From: Shouchella clausii
GTDB lineage: Bacteria; Bacillota; Bacilli; Bacillales; Bacillaceae_D
NCBI RefSeq assembly: GCF_001598215.1
Contig: NZ_BCXJ01000001.1
Coordinates: forward strand, 620,001-684,000
Reading direction: 5' to 3'
Length of the DNA stretch: 64,000 nt
The notes under the pieces were generated by a model. It did no database searches. It had not been told where the DNA came from and worked only from the letters and a program-made list of their open reading frames with translations. Below are positions 26,388-35,645 of this stretch, piece by piece; position 1 is the first letter of the stretch; each line of letters opens with the position of its first letter. Both the position numbers and the translations under genes were made by a program.

Positions 26388-26786
26388 ATGAAAATCAAGA
26401 CAGTGGGTGAAGATTTGGGTACATATTCTATTAAGCAAATTTCCGAGAAAACTGGATTAACCGAAGATGCAATCCGCTATTATGAAAAGATTGGCTTGCT
26501 TCCCTATGCAAAAAGAAAACAAAATGGACATCGAATTTACGGTGATGAAGATAAAGAGTTAATGGAATTGATTATTTGTCTAAAAAAAACAGGAATGTCA
26601 TTAAATGAAATGAAAAAAATTATAAAATTGCCTATTAAGGAAAACATCAATGCTACTCCCGAATTAAAAAGAACTCTTTTAGATTATAAAGAAAAGATTA
26701 TGACTCAAATACAGGATTTGCAACGTATTGTGGCGTTTATTGATAATAAGCTGGAAAACGATTCAACTTTATTTCGGTCTAAATAG
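26388..26786 (+). CDS. MerR-family transcriptional regulator
   Basis: Up to 132 residues: winged HTH YSIKQISEKTGLTEDAIRYY, then EKIGLLPYAKRKQNGHRIY, followed by a dimerisation coiled coil. No metal-binding Cys cluster is seen, so it is more like organic-ligand sensors than metal sensors. The ATG at 26388 lacks a clear ribosome site. A TTG at 26415, closer to the conserved YSIKQIS opening, is a plausible alternative. It lies 51 nt after the dehydrogenase gene and should activate the 25435 promoter. Confidence 0.85.
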   Translation: MKIKTVGEDLGTYSIKQISEKTGLTEDAIRYYEKIGLLPYAKRKQNGHRIYGDEDKELMELIICLKKTGMSLNEMKKIIKLPIKENINATPELKRTLLDYKEKIMTQIQDLQRIVAFIDNKLENDSTLFRSK

Positions 26787-27060
26787 AGACAACAACGATC
26801 GTTAGCAATAACATAAAGTGGATGAAGCAGACGTTCCTAAGAATTAGCGACTTGCAAAAAATAACAGTTGGCCAGTTGTGGGCTTCTAGTTGAAGTGCTT
26901 ATTTCTCTTGTAAAGCTAGATTCGTTTCGTCTCAGATGACGGATAAAGGAGAATCGTTTTGCAAATTAGCCGATAAGTTTAACAGTACTGCCGTACGTCT
27001 CTTCCTCACATAAGCCCATTCGTCTCAAGCAAGGATCGTCTGCCCAAAGGGAAAAACATA
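26787..27060. other. Gene-free stretch after the MerR gene
   Basis: No coding signal, clear hairpin or repeat was recognised here. Confidence 0.4.
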
Positions 27061-27108
27061 GACAAAAAGGCCACCCTACAAGACGTAGTCTATCACGGGC
27101 AGGCCTTT
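27061..27108 (-). terminator. Terminator of the phosphotransferase-like gene
   Basis: On the minus strand AAAGGCCTGCCC (27108-27097) pairs with GGGTGGCCTTT (27076-27066) and runs into TTTTGTC. The stem includes the stop codon region of the gene it ends. Confidence 0.7.
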
Positions 27109-28046
27109 GCCGCGGCTTCCAATTCTTTTTCCAACCCCTCCAATGTAGTTGTCCGCTCTGTTGGCCTTTGTTCGTCATATAGCAGTTGTTCAAGAAATTC
27201 CCAAATATCCTCGAGCCTCCGTCTGCCTTGATAAAAGGCCAAACATTCTTGGTCAATGACATAGTCGGGATGGCGCTTACGATAGTGGTCCATAAACGCA
27301 TTGTTGTAACATTCATCGACGACAAACATCATGTCCGCTTCTACTGGCGCGAGCTTCAACCCTTCCCAGTCAATTAAGACGACTTCTCCTTGTGACGTCA
27401 TCACATTCCAATGATGCAAGTCGGTATGGCACAACGCATAGCGGAGCGGCCGCTGTTTAAGCATCTTTGACCGTTTATCGGTTGACTCAATCAGTGACAA
27501 AAGCGGTTGTGCAAAAGGAGCAATGGTTATGTGGACGTCGTTTGGCAAAGTCGGTAGTTGCTCTGTCAGCAGTTTGTATAAGGAGGCGGCAAAAGGCAAT
27601 GAAAAGTCTTCCTTTATTTGTGGAGTCGCGATAGGCGCTGTTTCTCCGATGGCGTGGAGCGCTGCGATGATTGTGGCCAATTGCTCAACTTGGTCGTTTG
27701 TTAGTTGTTGCGGACCGATTGTTTCGCCCTCGATGTGCTCATAAAGTAGAAAAATGCCTTCGTCGTTTTCACATTTGTATTGGCCATTTTTAGTAAGGAC
27801 CGGCACTGGCACTTTGCCGTTTAAATCGTTTTGCTCGTTCAGCCAAATGAGGGCGGGCACGTATTCATCAATGAGTGCTGTCCATTTTGGCGTGGATGTT
27901 CTGCTCTTTTCGTACATTTTCAAGAAATACGTACGTTCCTTTGTTTCGACTCGATACGCAAGGGCTGCCCAGCCGCCCTTTTGCGGAGAAATCGTTTGTG
28001 CCTGTAATTGGTACTGTTCCTGCAATAGTCGTTTTAAACTGTCCAT
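27093..28046 (-). CDS. Aminoglycoside phosphotransferase-family kinase
   Basis: A 317-residue protein-kinase-fold phosphotransferase (APH/choline kinase superfamily). An N-lobe with RTYFLKMYEK supplies the ATP-binding Lys; LLYEHIEGETI is the hinge. The catalytic loop CHTDLHHWNVM carries the Asp, and VLIDWEGLKLAP is the metal-binding motif. ATG 28046 follows AAAGGAG; a longer upstream frame is non-coding. The substrate is unknown. Many chromosomal Bacillus members are not antibiotic-resistance enzymes, so resistance should not be assumed. Confidence 0.8.
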   Translation of the reverse strand: MDSLKRLLQEQYQLQAQTISPQKGGWAALAYRVETKERTYFLKMYEKSRTSTPKWTALIDEYVPALIWLNEQNDLNGKVPVPVLTKNGQYKCENDEGIFLLYEHIEGETIGPQQLTNDQVEQLATIIAALHAIGETAPIATPQIKEDFSLPFAASLYKLLTEQLPTLPNDVHITIAPFAQPLLSLIESTDKRSKMLKQRPLRYALCHTDLHHWNVMTSQGEVVLIDWEGLKLAPVEADMMFVVDECYNNAFMDHYRKRHPDYVIDQECLAFYQGRRRLEDIWEFLEQLLYDEQRPTERTTTLEGLEKELEAAAKACP

Positions 28047-28131
28047 CGGGCACTCCTTTTCACGATTTGGCTTTCTCTGTTCATCATAAAAGGAAGTGGC
28101 TCGTTGTGGCAAGGCCGGCGGCGCTGAATGC

Positions 28132-28629
28132 CTACGGATTAATGCGCACCCTCGTTCCGATTGGGACAATAGCGGCGAGTTCTTCGACATCTTCATTATG
28201 CATGCGAATACAGCCATGGGAGACAGACTGGCCAATTGAAGCCGGATCATTTGTGCCATGGATGCCATAATGTTGTTTGGAAAGCGACATCCACATTGTT
28301 CCGAATGGTCCTCCTGGGTTGGGCGCTTTGTTGATGATGACAAAATTTCCGGTTGGTGTTTGTGTCAGCATTTTTCCGACGGCAATGGGATAGGTTTTTA
28401 CAACAGAGCCATTGTGGAGCAAAGTTAACTGATGCTGGGAAAGGGAGACACGAATTTCATAAGGGATCGTATTGGGATTGGGAAGGCCAGGTATGACAAT
28501 CGATTGGCCAACGAATAGTTGATTCGGGTTGATCGTTGGATTGGCTTGAATAAGAAGCGCCAAAGAAATTCGATAATCGGCGGCAATGGACGACAACGTT
28601 TCGCCTGGCTGGACACTATGAAAGTACAT
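28132..28629 (-). CDS. ykuD: L,D-transpeptidase with N-terminal LysM domain (YkuD type)
   Basis: A 165-residue protein matching Bacillus YkuD in length and layout. The LysM domain spans residues 3-48 ([20 protein letters not shown]) and binds peptidoglycan. The YkuD catalytic domain spans about 55-163 and contains [10 protein letters not shown] and the active-site SHGCIRM with nucleophile Cys. No signal peptide is seen, as in B. subtilis YkuD. It forms 3-3 cross-links or attaches proteins in peptidoglycan, often in the spore wall. GGAGG precedes the ATG. Confidence 0.9.
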   Translation of the reverse strand: MYFHSVQPGETLSSIAADYRISLALLIQANPTINPNQLFVGQSIVIPGLPNPNTIPYEIRVSLSQHQLTLLHNGSVVKTYPIAVGKMLTQTPTGNFVIINKAPNPGGPFGTMWMSLSKQHYGIHGTNDPASIGQSVSHGCIRMHNEDVEELAAIVPIGTRVRINP

Positions 28630-28792
28630 TGATGATCCTCCAATCGGTTTTATGTTGCCTCTCTATGAGTGTACGCTTTCGATCATGTCCTCTTGCATGT
28701 TACTGTTTGGTTATGGAAAGGATCACGTTGTTCACTCGTAACGGAAGGCAGAAATCATTAGAACGGCTGCACACTGTTCGAAAGGAGAATGG

Positions 28793-29989
28793 ATGTTTAA
28801 CAAATTTGCAGATAAACACGGGGATTGGAAAGAACAAATCAATGAGCAAATCGTCCCTTTGGACGAAGGGGAATGGAAGCAGTTAGATCGGTTTATAAAA
28901 GGGAAGCAGATCGTATTACTTGGTGAAAATTCACATTGGGTAAGCGAATATTATACAAATAAAATAAAGCTCGTTCAATATTTACATGAGAAGCATGGCT
29001 TTCGTGTGCTTGTACTTGAAAGTGGTCTTGTTGAAGCGAGCACAACTGAATTTTTTGGAAATCGAAACCTTGAATATGCAATGGAAAACGGATTATTGGG
29101 GATTTATCATAATGAGGAAATGACTACGCTTTTTACGAATGAGTGTTTAAAAGGCTTGACGATTGCTGGAATGGACGTGCAGCCGGTTAGCAACGACTGT
29201 TCGAAGCGTATCCTCTCGTGTGTGGAACAAGAAATGGGCGGACATGTAGCCAATAAACTAAAAGACGTCGAAGCGACGTTCTTTGAATTAGATGCACAAA
29301 TAAGAAATGAGGTCAAATTAGCGAAAGACACGAAAAAGCAGCTGAAACAATTGGCCGAGGGGTACGAGAAGGTGATCTCGTTGATGGAGAAAGAGATGTC
29401 AGCAGAATTGTATTCAAAAAGGCTGCAATTGATTTATAGGGGGATCGTGAACCGAAAGCAGTGGTTGCTCGTTAACTTAAAAGGACGTTTTCGTTCAGGA
29501 AGCTTGAGAGATGTGTTTATGTATGAAAACCTTGAGTGGTTGCTTAACTACTATAAAGGCGAGAAAATCATTGTTTGGTCACACAACTATCATATTCGCA
29601 AAAACCGATCCCTTTTATTAAAAGGATTAGGAATAAAGGCGGTAGGGCATTTGCTTGCGAAACAATATTCTCATGTTCTTCTTTCAATCGGCTTTTATGC
29701 GGGCAGCGGTACATGTTTGTCCCCTTACAAGCAACCATACGACATTTCTATCAAAAATCAATACCATCTTGAAAAACTGCTAATGGAATTTAATCGCGAC
29801 GTGTTGTTTTTGCCAGTGAATGTTGATGCAATCGGCAAAAAACGTCCTTGGTACAAACAAAACTGGTGGCTGCTCGAAATGAAATGGCTCGGGATGGCCC
29901 CACTCGTCATTAAGCCATACAAGTTTTATGATGGGATTATTTTTATGAACCATGTAAATCCGCCAAATTATTGGGAGGATCAGGACTAA
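28793..29989 (+). CDS. Erythromycin-esterase-family protein
   Basis: A 398-residue member of the Ere superfamily: IVLLGENSHWVSEYY near residue 40 matches the LGExxHG/SxE motif with an active-site His, and IIVWSHNYHIRK near residue 265 matches the WxHNxH motif. Ere enzymes hydrolyse macrolide lactones, but many chromosomal homologues have unknown substrates, and this one departs from the usual LGEATHG wording. GAAAGGAGA precedes the ATG. Its last 22 codons and downstream terminator have been duplicated in tandem just after the gene. Confidence 0.8.
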   Translation: MFNKFADKHGDWKEQINEQIVPLDEGEWKQLDRFIKGKQIVLLGENSHWVSEYYTNKIKLVQYLHEKHGFRVLVLESGLVEASTTEFFGNRNLEYAMENGLLGIYHNEEMTTLFTNECLKGLTIAGMDVQPVSNDCSKRILSCVEQEMGGHVANKLKDVEATFFELDAQIRNEVKLAKDTKKQLKQLAEGYEKVISLMEKEMSAELYSKRLQLIYRGIVNRKQWLLVNLKGRFRSGSLRDVFMYENLEWLLNYYKGEKIIVWSHNYHIRKNRSLLLKGLGIKAVGHLLAKQYSHVLLSIGFYAGSGTCLSPYKQPYDISIKNQYHLEKLLMEFNRDVLFLPVNVDAIGKKRPWYKQNWWLLEMKWLGMAPLVIKPYKFYDGIIFMNHVNPPNYWEDQD

Positions 29990-30256
29990 AGCTTGATTCC
30001 ATCTGTTGAAAAAGCTGTTTTTCTTTCGCCAGCGCTGATAGAACGCTGGTTTTTATTTTGCTGTGGCTACTCGTTTTGCGCATGTTCTTGTTTTATGATG
30101 GGATTATTTTTATGAACCATGTAAATCCGCCAAATTATTGGGAGGATCAGGACTAAAGCTTGATTCCATCTGTTGAAAAAGCTGTTTTTCTTTCGCCAGC
30201 GCTGATAGAACGCTGGTTTTTATTTTGCTGTGGCTACTCGTTTTGCGCATGTTCTT
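29923..30256 (+). repeat. Tandem duplication of a 167-bp unit
   Basis: Copy 1 is 29923-30089 and copy 2 is 30090-30256; as read by eye they are identical. GTTTTAT occurs at the start of each unit (29923, 30090) and again right after the second (30257), a microhomology that could have primed the duplication. The unit holds the last 22 codons of the esterase-like gene, its stop and its terminator. The rest of 30257-30421 leads to the chemoreceptor start without further features. Confidence 0.9.
30029..30054 (+). terminator. Terminator of the esterase-like gene (duplicated at 30196-30221)
   Basis: CCAGCG (30029-30034) and CGCTGG (30044-30049) form a stem followed by TTTTTATTTTG. The tandem repeat supplies an exact second copy 167 bp downstream. 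Confidence 0.85.
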
Positions 30257-30421
30257 GTTTTATCATCATGTAAAAACGAGCGATGGAAGCAATTTTGACG
30301 TAGTACTAAATTCTTAAGCCATTCGATTCATTTCTGCCTTTTCCCGTCCGATAAGAAAAGAGAACTAGTCATTTATTGGCGTGTAGCTAGCCAATTTTAA
30401 CCACTTAGGAGGGAACAGGAA

Positions 30422-32176
30422 ATGGAAAGGATTTCTCGGCTGTCTTTACGGCACAAATTAGCGATCCCGATTGTCGTATTAGTCATAATTTGCTTTGTGA
30501 TTCTGACATGGATGAGCCAAAGTACGTTAAGTGATCAGTTGCACCGCGACTTGGAGCGTGAATTGAGAAGCGTTGGCCTGTTAACAGCATCTTCGCTTGA
30601 TCCGAGTGACGTAGAGGCGGTTATGGGCGTTACCGATGAGGCGGATGAAGCATTTGTCCACTTGCAAAACCAGCTAGAGACGATTATGGAAAAGCAAGGG
30701 ATTATGTACTGGAGTTACATTTGGCAAATGGAAGGGGACAGCGTTATTCCACTCGGCTTTACGAAAAATCTAGAGGACGTTTATAACGTTGGCGAATCGT
30801 TTGATAACTTGGCATCTATTCATATTGAAGGCGGGCAGCAAGCGATCGAATCAGGGGAACCTGTCGTCACCGATGTCTTTGAAGATGACTTCGGTACGTG
30901 GAGCACTGTCTTTAGCCCAATTGAAAACGAACATGGCGAAACGGTTGCTGTCATTGGTATCGACTACTCAGCGGAGTACATTGACAGCATTCTCGGCGAC
31001 CTGCAACTTAGCCAATGGTTGACAGCAATCATTGGAACGCTCATCGTTGCCTGTTTCGTTTATTTTGTCGTGAATGGCCTCTTGAAACCATTAAAACAAG
31101 TCGTTCAAGTGACAAATAAAGTTGCTGACGGAGACTTGGCCGTTCCATCTTTAGCGGTACGCAGCAAAGACGAAGTGGGGCAAATGGCTAATGCGTTAAA
31201 CCAAATGGTGCAAAGTTTGCGTGGGCTGATCCAAAATATGGCCTATGCGTCTGAGCAAGTGGCAGCGTCGTCACAACAAGTGGCGGCGGCTTCGAACCAA
31301 ACGGAGCAAGCTGCAAATGAAGTGGTGGCCGTAATGGGGGACATGGCGGAAGGCGCACGGGTTTCCCAGCAAGCAGCAGAAGATACGGCTAAGGCGACAG
31401 AAGAAAATGCGCAAGGGATTCAGCGTATTGCTCAATCGTCAGCAGTTGTTGCTGAGTCTGCTCAAAAGACAGCGGCGGAAGCGAGCCAAGGCAACGACAT
31501 TATCCAAAATGTCGTGCAGCAAATGCAATCTGTCAGCCAGTCGGTTAATCAAGCAGGAAAAGAAGTACAAGAACTTGGCGAACGGTCTAGTGAAATCGGA
31601 AAAATTGTCGAGCTTATTACGAACATCGCCAACCAAACGAATTTGCTTGCACTGAATGCATCGATTGAAGCAGCGAGAGCAGGCGAGAACGGCCGTGGCT
31701 TTGCAGTCGTAGCAGGAGAAGTCGGCAAGTTGGCTGAACAGTCAGCAGCCTCTGCTCAACAAATTACCGACATTATCGCTGAAATCCAAACGGTCACTGA
31801 ACGCTCTGTTGAATCGATGGCCACGGGCACAAAAGATGCGGAAGAAGGGCTTGCCAGCGTCAATGAAGCGGGAGACGTGTTCCAGCGGATTTTAGGTGCT
31901 GCCCAACAAGTGGCGGCCCAAGTAGAGGAAGTGTCTTCTGTATCTGAACAATTATCGGCTAATTCAGAGGAAGTTGCTGCCTCTGTCCAAGAATTAACCG
32001 GGTTTGCAGAGGAAACGACCAATCGAACAGACAATGTAACGACCGTTTCCAAGGAGCAACTCGCCGCGATGAAAGAAATTGCTGCAAGTTCCGATTCGCT
32101 TACACAGATGGCGGAACAACTGCAGGAATCGATGAACCAATTTAAGCTTGAGCAGCAAAAGGACGTGTTGAGATGA
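30422..32176 (+). CDS. Methyl-accepting chemotaxis protein
   Basis: A 584-residue transmembrane chemoreceptor. TM1 is about residues 14-33, followed by a ~165-residue extracellular Cache-like sensor region with [11 protein letters not shown] and [12 protein letters not shown], then TM2 about 197-217, HAMP, and a long methylation/signalling coiled coil. The conserved hairpin tip reads [20 protein letters not shown] followed by [22 protein letters not shown] precedes the ATG. Its stop overlaps the next gene (ATGA), so it is translationally coupled with the dehydrogenase. The ligand may be the substrate handled by the downstream genes (inference). Confidence 0.93.
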   Translation: MERISRLSLRHKLAIPIVVLVIICFVILTWMSQSTLSDQLHRDLERELRSVGLLTASSLDPSDVEAVMGVTDEADEAFVHLQNQLETIMEKQGIMYWSYIWQMEGDSVIPLGFTKNLEDVYNVGESFDNLASIHIEGGQQAIESGEPVVTDVFEDDFGTWSTVFSPIENEHGETVAVIGIDYSAEYIDSILGDLQLSQWLTAIIGTLIVACFVYFVVNGLLKPLKQVVQVTNKVADGDLAVPSLAVRSKDEVGQMANALNQMVQSLRGLIQNMAYASEQVAASSQQVAAASNQTEQAANEVVAVMGDMAEGARVSQQAAEDTAKATEENAQGIQRIAQSSAVVAESAQKTAAEASQGNDIIQNVVQQMQSVSQSVNQAGKEVQELGERSSEIGKIVELITNIANQTNLLALNASIEAARAGENGRGFAVVAGEVGKLAEQSAASAQQITDIIAEIQTVTERSVESMATGTKDAEEGLASVNEAGDVFQRILGAAQQVAAQVEEVSSVSEQLSANSEEVAASVQELTGFAEETTNRTDNVTTVSKEQLAAMKEIAASSDSLTQMAEQLQESMNQFKLEQQKDVLR

Positions 32177-32919
32177 AGGCCATAAAAGGCAAAACAGCAG
32201 TCGTTACAGGAGCGAGCAAAGGCATTGGCCGGGCTGTGGCGTTGGAACTAGCTAAAGCTGGTGCGGACGTGCTCGTTAATTTTATTGGCGATCCGAAGGA
32301 AGCTGAAGAAGTGTGCGCCATCGCCGCTTCCTATGGCGTTCGCGCGATGAAGTGGCACGCCGACGTGAGTGATCCACAGCAAGTGAGGGAAATGTATGCC
32401 CTCGTTGATCGTGAATTCGGCAAAATCGACATCCTTGTCAACAATGCGGGGATTGCGGAAGAGGCGCCTATCATAGACATGACAGATGAAGGCTGGGACC
32501 GAATGATCCGCGTCCATCTGTATGGGACCTTTTACAATTGCCGTGAAGCAGCAAAACGGATGACGCAGGCGAAAGCTGGAAAGATCATGAACATTTCCTC
32601 TGATCTTGGCCATCTAGGTTGTGAAAACTTCTCTCATTATTCAGCGGCAAAGGGAGCAATTAATGCGTTTACGAAATCGTTAGCACGTGAATTGGCTCCT
32701 CATGTTTTGGTCAATGCCGTGGCGCCTGGTGGCACATGGACCGATATTCTTGCTTCGTTTGGCGACGATTATGCAGAAGAGGAAGCACAAAAATATCCAT
32801 TAAAACGGCTTGCTAAACCAGAGGAAATTGCCAAAAGTGTACTATTTTTAGCTTCTGATGACGCTAATTTTTACACGGGGCAAATACTTGGGCCAAACGG
32901 CGGGGCTGTCATGCCATGA
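32173..32919 (+). CDS. FabG-like short-chain dehydrogenase/reductase
   Basis: A 248-residue classical [17 protein letters not shown] near residue 12, [10 protein letters not shown] near 90, ISSD with the catalytic Ser, and YSAAKGA with Tyr and Lys. It ends [11 protein letters not shown], as FabG-like proteins do. Its ATG overlaps the chemoreceptor stop by 4 nt and the symporter starts 16 nt downstream, so it is probably a catabolic dehydrogenase rather than the fatty-acid FabG. Substrate unknown. Confidence 0.88.
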   Translation: MKAIKGKTAVVTGASKGIGRAVALELAKAGADVLVNFIGDPKEAEEVCAIAASYGVRAMKWHADVSDPQQVREMYALVDREFGKIDILVNNAGIAEEAPIIDMTDEGWDRMIRVHLYGTFYNCREAAKRMTQAKAGKIMNISSDLGHLGCENFSHYSAAKGAINAFTKSLARELAPHVLVNAVAPGGTWTDILASFGDDYAEEEAQKYPLKRLAKPEEIAKSVLFLASDDANFYTGQILGPNGGAVMP

Positions 32920-32935
32920 TAGGAGAGGACATGCA

Positions 32936-34396
32936 ATGGAAGGCATAATCATTTTTCTCATTTACTTAGCTTTTATTTACTATATGGGCTATAAAGGCTA
33001 CCAACGTGTGCAAACAGCGGAGGATTTAATTGTCGCTGGTTGGAGCATGCCCCTTTATGTTGTAACCGGCAGCTTAGTCGCTGCTTTGCTGGCTGCTCCA
33101 TTCTTTTTTGCCGCAGTCGGCTCTGGCTACACAAGCGGCGGCTTCGAGGGGACCGCGACGATGGCGGGTCTAGGAACATGCATGATTCTTGGCGCCCTTA
33201 TTTGGACAAGGCCGCTCAGGCGCTTGCGCGGTTGGACGATTGCAGACTATTATGGGTTGCGGTTCGCCAGCAAAAAACTTGGCGCTTACACAGGCTCCGT
33301 TATGGCCGTTGCATTTGGCTTTTTTAATGCAGGCGCACTGACTGTTGGCGGAACATATGTCATTCAAACGATTTTTGCGATCGATTTTATCCCGGCCGCT
33401 TGTCTGTTTGTGTTGTTAACTGTTGTTTATTCAGCAATTGGCGGACTGTGGGCCGTTGCTTATACAGAAATTGTGCAAGGGGTTGTCGCCTTAATCGGCA
33501 TTTTAGGAATTGCAGGCGTGGTCCTGTTTACGCACGGCGATTTAACCTTTCAGCCAGACTGGTGGAATGTAAGCAATTTGTTTGAAAAAGGTGGCGTCGA
33601 GTTTTGGGCGCTCTACTTAGTGCTCGCCCTCGGAGACATTCCCGCTGCGGACCTTGGCCAACGTGTCGCTGGCGCCAAAAGCCCACGCGTTGCGTACTTG
33701 AGCATGATTATTGCTGGAGTGATTGTCATCAGCATCAGTTGGATACCAGGCATGTTAGGCGAAGCCTTTAAAACGATATTTCCAAACAGCGACAATCCAG
33801 AAATGCTTATGATTATGTTTGCTGATGGCTATTTCCCGCCAATCATTTCAGCGATCTTTCTTACATCGTTGGCGGCTATGGGCATGTCAACGCTTGCTGC
33901 TTGTTATGTGGCATCGGCTGGTATTTGGACGAAGAACATTTATCTTGATTTAATCAACGACCAGCCTGATCCGAAAAAGTTGTTGCTATTTTCTCGCATT
34001 GCCATTTGTGTGAGTGCAGCGCTAGGGCTTCTACTCGCATTAGGATTCCAAAAAGTCATTGATCTCGCCTATTTAGCTTGGGATGTTGTGTTTGTGACAT
34101 TGTTTTGGCCGATTGTCCTTGCGCCATTTTGGGGACGTGTCAGCACAAAAGCTGTTTGGGCCAGTGTGACGCTTGGGCTTCTTTCTTACGCGGTGACGAC
34201 GTTTACCGGCGTTCCTGGTCCTGAAGTCGCATCAACAGGATTTCTCGGACTGTTAGTGGAACTGTGGCATTTGCCGGTCTTTTTCGGTGTTGTCATCTCA
34301 GGCTTGACGATCGTTATCACAAGTTTGATTTCCCCGGCAACACCTGAAGTACGGAACATGCACGAACTTGAAAAGATACCGACGGCAGATGAGTAG
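32936..34396 (+). CDS. Sodium:solute symporter family transporter
   Basis: A 486-residue polytopic protein with about 12-13 hydrophobic helices and SSS-family features (VVTGSLVAALLAAPFFFAAV, RRLRGWTIADYYGLRF, YSAIGGLWAVAYTEIVQG). AGGAGAGG before ATG 32936 decides the start. It follows the dehydrogenase closely and ends at a strong terminator. Expected to import an organic solute with Na+, which fits an alkaliphile. The solute is not readable from sequence. Confidence 0.88.
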   Translation: MEGIIIFLIYLAFIYYMGYKGYQRVQTAEDLIVAGWSMPLYVVTGSLVAALLAAPFFFAAVGSGYTSGGFEGTATMAGLGTCMILGALIWTRPLRRLRGWTIADYYGLRFASKKLGAYTGSVMAVAFGFFNAGALTVGGTYVIQTIFAIDFIPAACLFVLLTVVYSAIGGLWAVAYTEIVQGVVALIGILGIAGVVLFTHGDLTFQPDWWNVSNLFEKGGVEFWALYLVLALGDIPAADLGQRVAGAKSPRVAYLSMIIAGVIVISISWIPGMLGEAFKTIFPNSDNPEMLMIMFADGYFPPIISAIFLTSLAAMGMSTLAACYVASAGIWTKNIYLDLINDQPDPKKLLLFSRIAICVSAALGLLLALGFQKVIDLAYLAWDVVFVTLFWPIVLAPFWGRVSTKAVWASVTLGLLSYAVTTFTGVPGPEVASTGFLGLLVELWHLPVFFGVVISGLTIVITSLISPATPEVRNMHELEKIPTADE

Positions 34397-34431
34397 CGGT
34401 AGTGGCGTCCTCATACTGTCATCAATAGAAG

Positions 34432-34462
34432 GCTTGTTGCTTTTTTGGCAACAAGCTTTTTT
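34432..34462. terminator. Terminator after the symporter
   Basis: GCTTGTTGC (34432-34440) and GCAACAAGC (34448-34456) with a 7-nt T-rich loop, followed by TTTTTT. It lies between the symporter and the convergent amidinohydrolase gene and could work for both. Confidence 0.88.
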
Positions 34463-34488
34463 CGTATTTATGTTGTCTCACCGCCCTG

Positions 34489-35478
34489 CTACTGCCCTCT
34501 GACTAAAGGCAAGGCAGCACAATGGATGCCGCCGCCAATTTTGCGGATTTCCGTCGTGTCAATTGTCTTCGTGCAAATGCCGGCCTGCTGTAGTTGTTTG
34601 ATCGTACCTGGATATTCAGAAGCAATCAAGACATGGCCAGGTGCTAAGGTGAGGCAGTTAGCGGCACGGTCTGGATCATTGTCGTCTGTATAAATAAGGC
34701 GGTAGCCCCGTGATCTTAACTCTTCCAAAAACCAATAAGGGAGCCGCTTTGGCTCGACTAGGGCTGTCTTTGTATCGACAAGCATAAACAGCTCATCTAA
34801 GTGGATGCGGTCAGCAGGCAAGTCGACAACCATCAGCTCGATATTTTGCCATGCTAAAATGGTACGGAGCTGGTCAATGCCTGCTTGGTTAACGCGGACC
34901 GAACGGCCGACGACAGCAGAACGTTCATCTAGCATGATAAAACTGCCGCCTTCCATAAATCCGTTGCCTTGGATCATGGCCAAGACTGGCATGCCTAATT
35001 TGGCAAAAGTACGGTAAGCCGCTTGTTCTTCGCCTTGGCGGATGTCTAAAGCGAGCCTTGCCAAGATGACGCCGCCAGGAACAACAAGGCCTAAATCATG
35101 AATATAGATTGACTTCGGGTGTTTTGCTGAAACAAAATCCAAGTCAATGACTTCTGCACCGCTATCCAGCAATGCTTGGCGCAGCTGATCATGCTGGTGA
35201 TGCAATAGCGGTACATCTATGGGATCTGTCCCGGTCAGATCGTTGCCAATGACGCCTTGGTTGTCGTGTAAAATTTGGTCGTCAATATACGTTTCATAGC
35301 TTTTGTTGTCTAGTTGTTGCAATTCGTTTCCAGGACGGTGAATCAGCACTTTTTGAATGGGACCAACTGGAGAGAAGGCTCCCCAGGCACCGCCCCATAC
35401 TGCTTGTTGTGCGTCTATGTCAAAAAAGGAATCGACAACCAATCGTTGCCCAGGCAAATGGTTTGAAGGCAATGGCAA
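34489..35478 (-). CDS. Arginine-deiminase/dimethylargininase superfamily amidinohydrolase
   Basis: A 329-residue pentein-fold enzyme. It has FMEGGSFIML with the substrate-binding Glu region, the catalytic His in DRIHLDELFMLVD near residue 225, and the nucleophilic Cys in GGGIHCAALPLVR close to the C-terminus. The superfamily hydrolyses or transfers amidino groups of arginine derivatives. The likely start is TTG at 35478, about 7 nt after AAGGAGAG. A nearer ATG is in another frame that stops quickly. Convergent to the symporter, with which it could share a substrate pathway, though nothing proves it. Confidence 0.82.
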   Translation of the reverse strand: MPLPSNHLPGQRLVVDSFFDIDAQQAVWGGAWGAFSPVGPIQKVLIHRPGNELQQLDNKSYETYIDDQILHDNQGVIGNDLTGTDPIDVPLLHHQHDQLRQALLDSGAEVIDLDFVSAKHPKSIYIHDLGLVVPGGVILARLALDIRQGEEQAAYRTFAKLGMPVLAMIQGNGFMEGGSFIMLDERSAVVGRSVRVNQAGIDQLRTILAWQNIELMVVDLPADRIHLDELFMLVDTKTALVEPKRLPYWFLEELRSRGYRLIYTDDNDPDRAANCLTLAPGHVLIASEYPGTIKQLQQAGICTKTIDTTEIRKIGGGIHCAALPLVRGQ

Positions 35479-35645
35479 ATAACATCTCTCCTTAATATAA
35501 TTAAGCGGCTTCTTCTAGTGTCGACAAACGAAAAGGCTGTAATACGTGAAATAAACAGAAGAGACATGGTCCGAGCTTGCGCAATTTGAATCAAAAAAAA
35601 GAAATAGTGGTTTGCTATGATAAAAGGGCGAGAGGGGGGAGGACG

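Noticed and set aside
28047-28343. Long N-terminal extension of the phosphotransferase-like protein
   Set aside because: It overlaps the L,D-transpeptidase gene on the same strand; AAAGGAG before ATG 28046 marks the true start.
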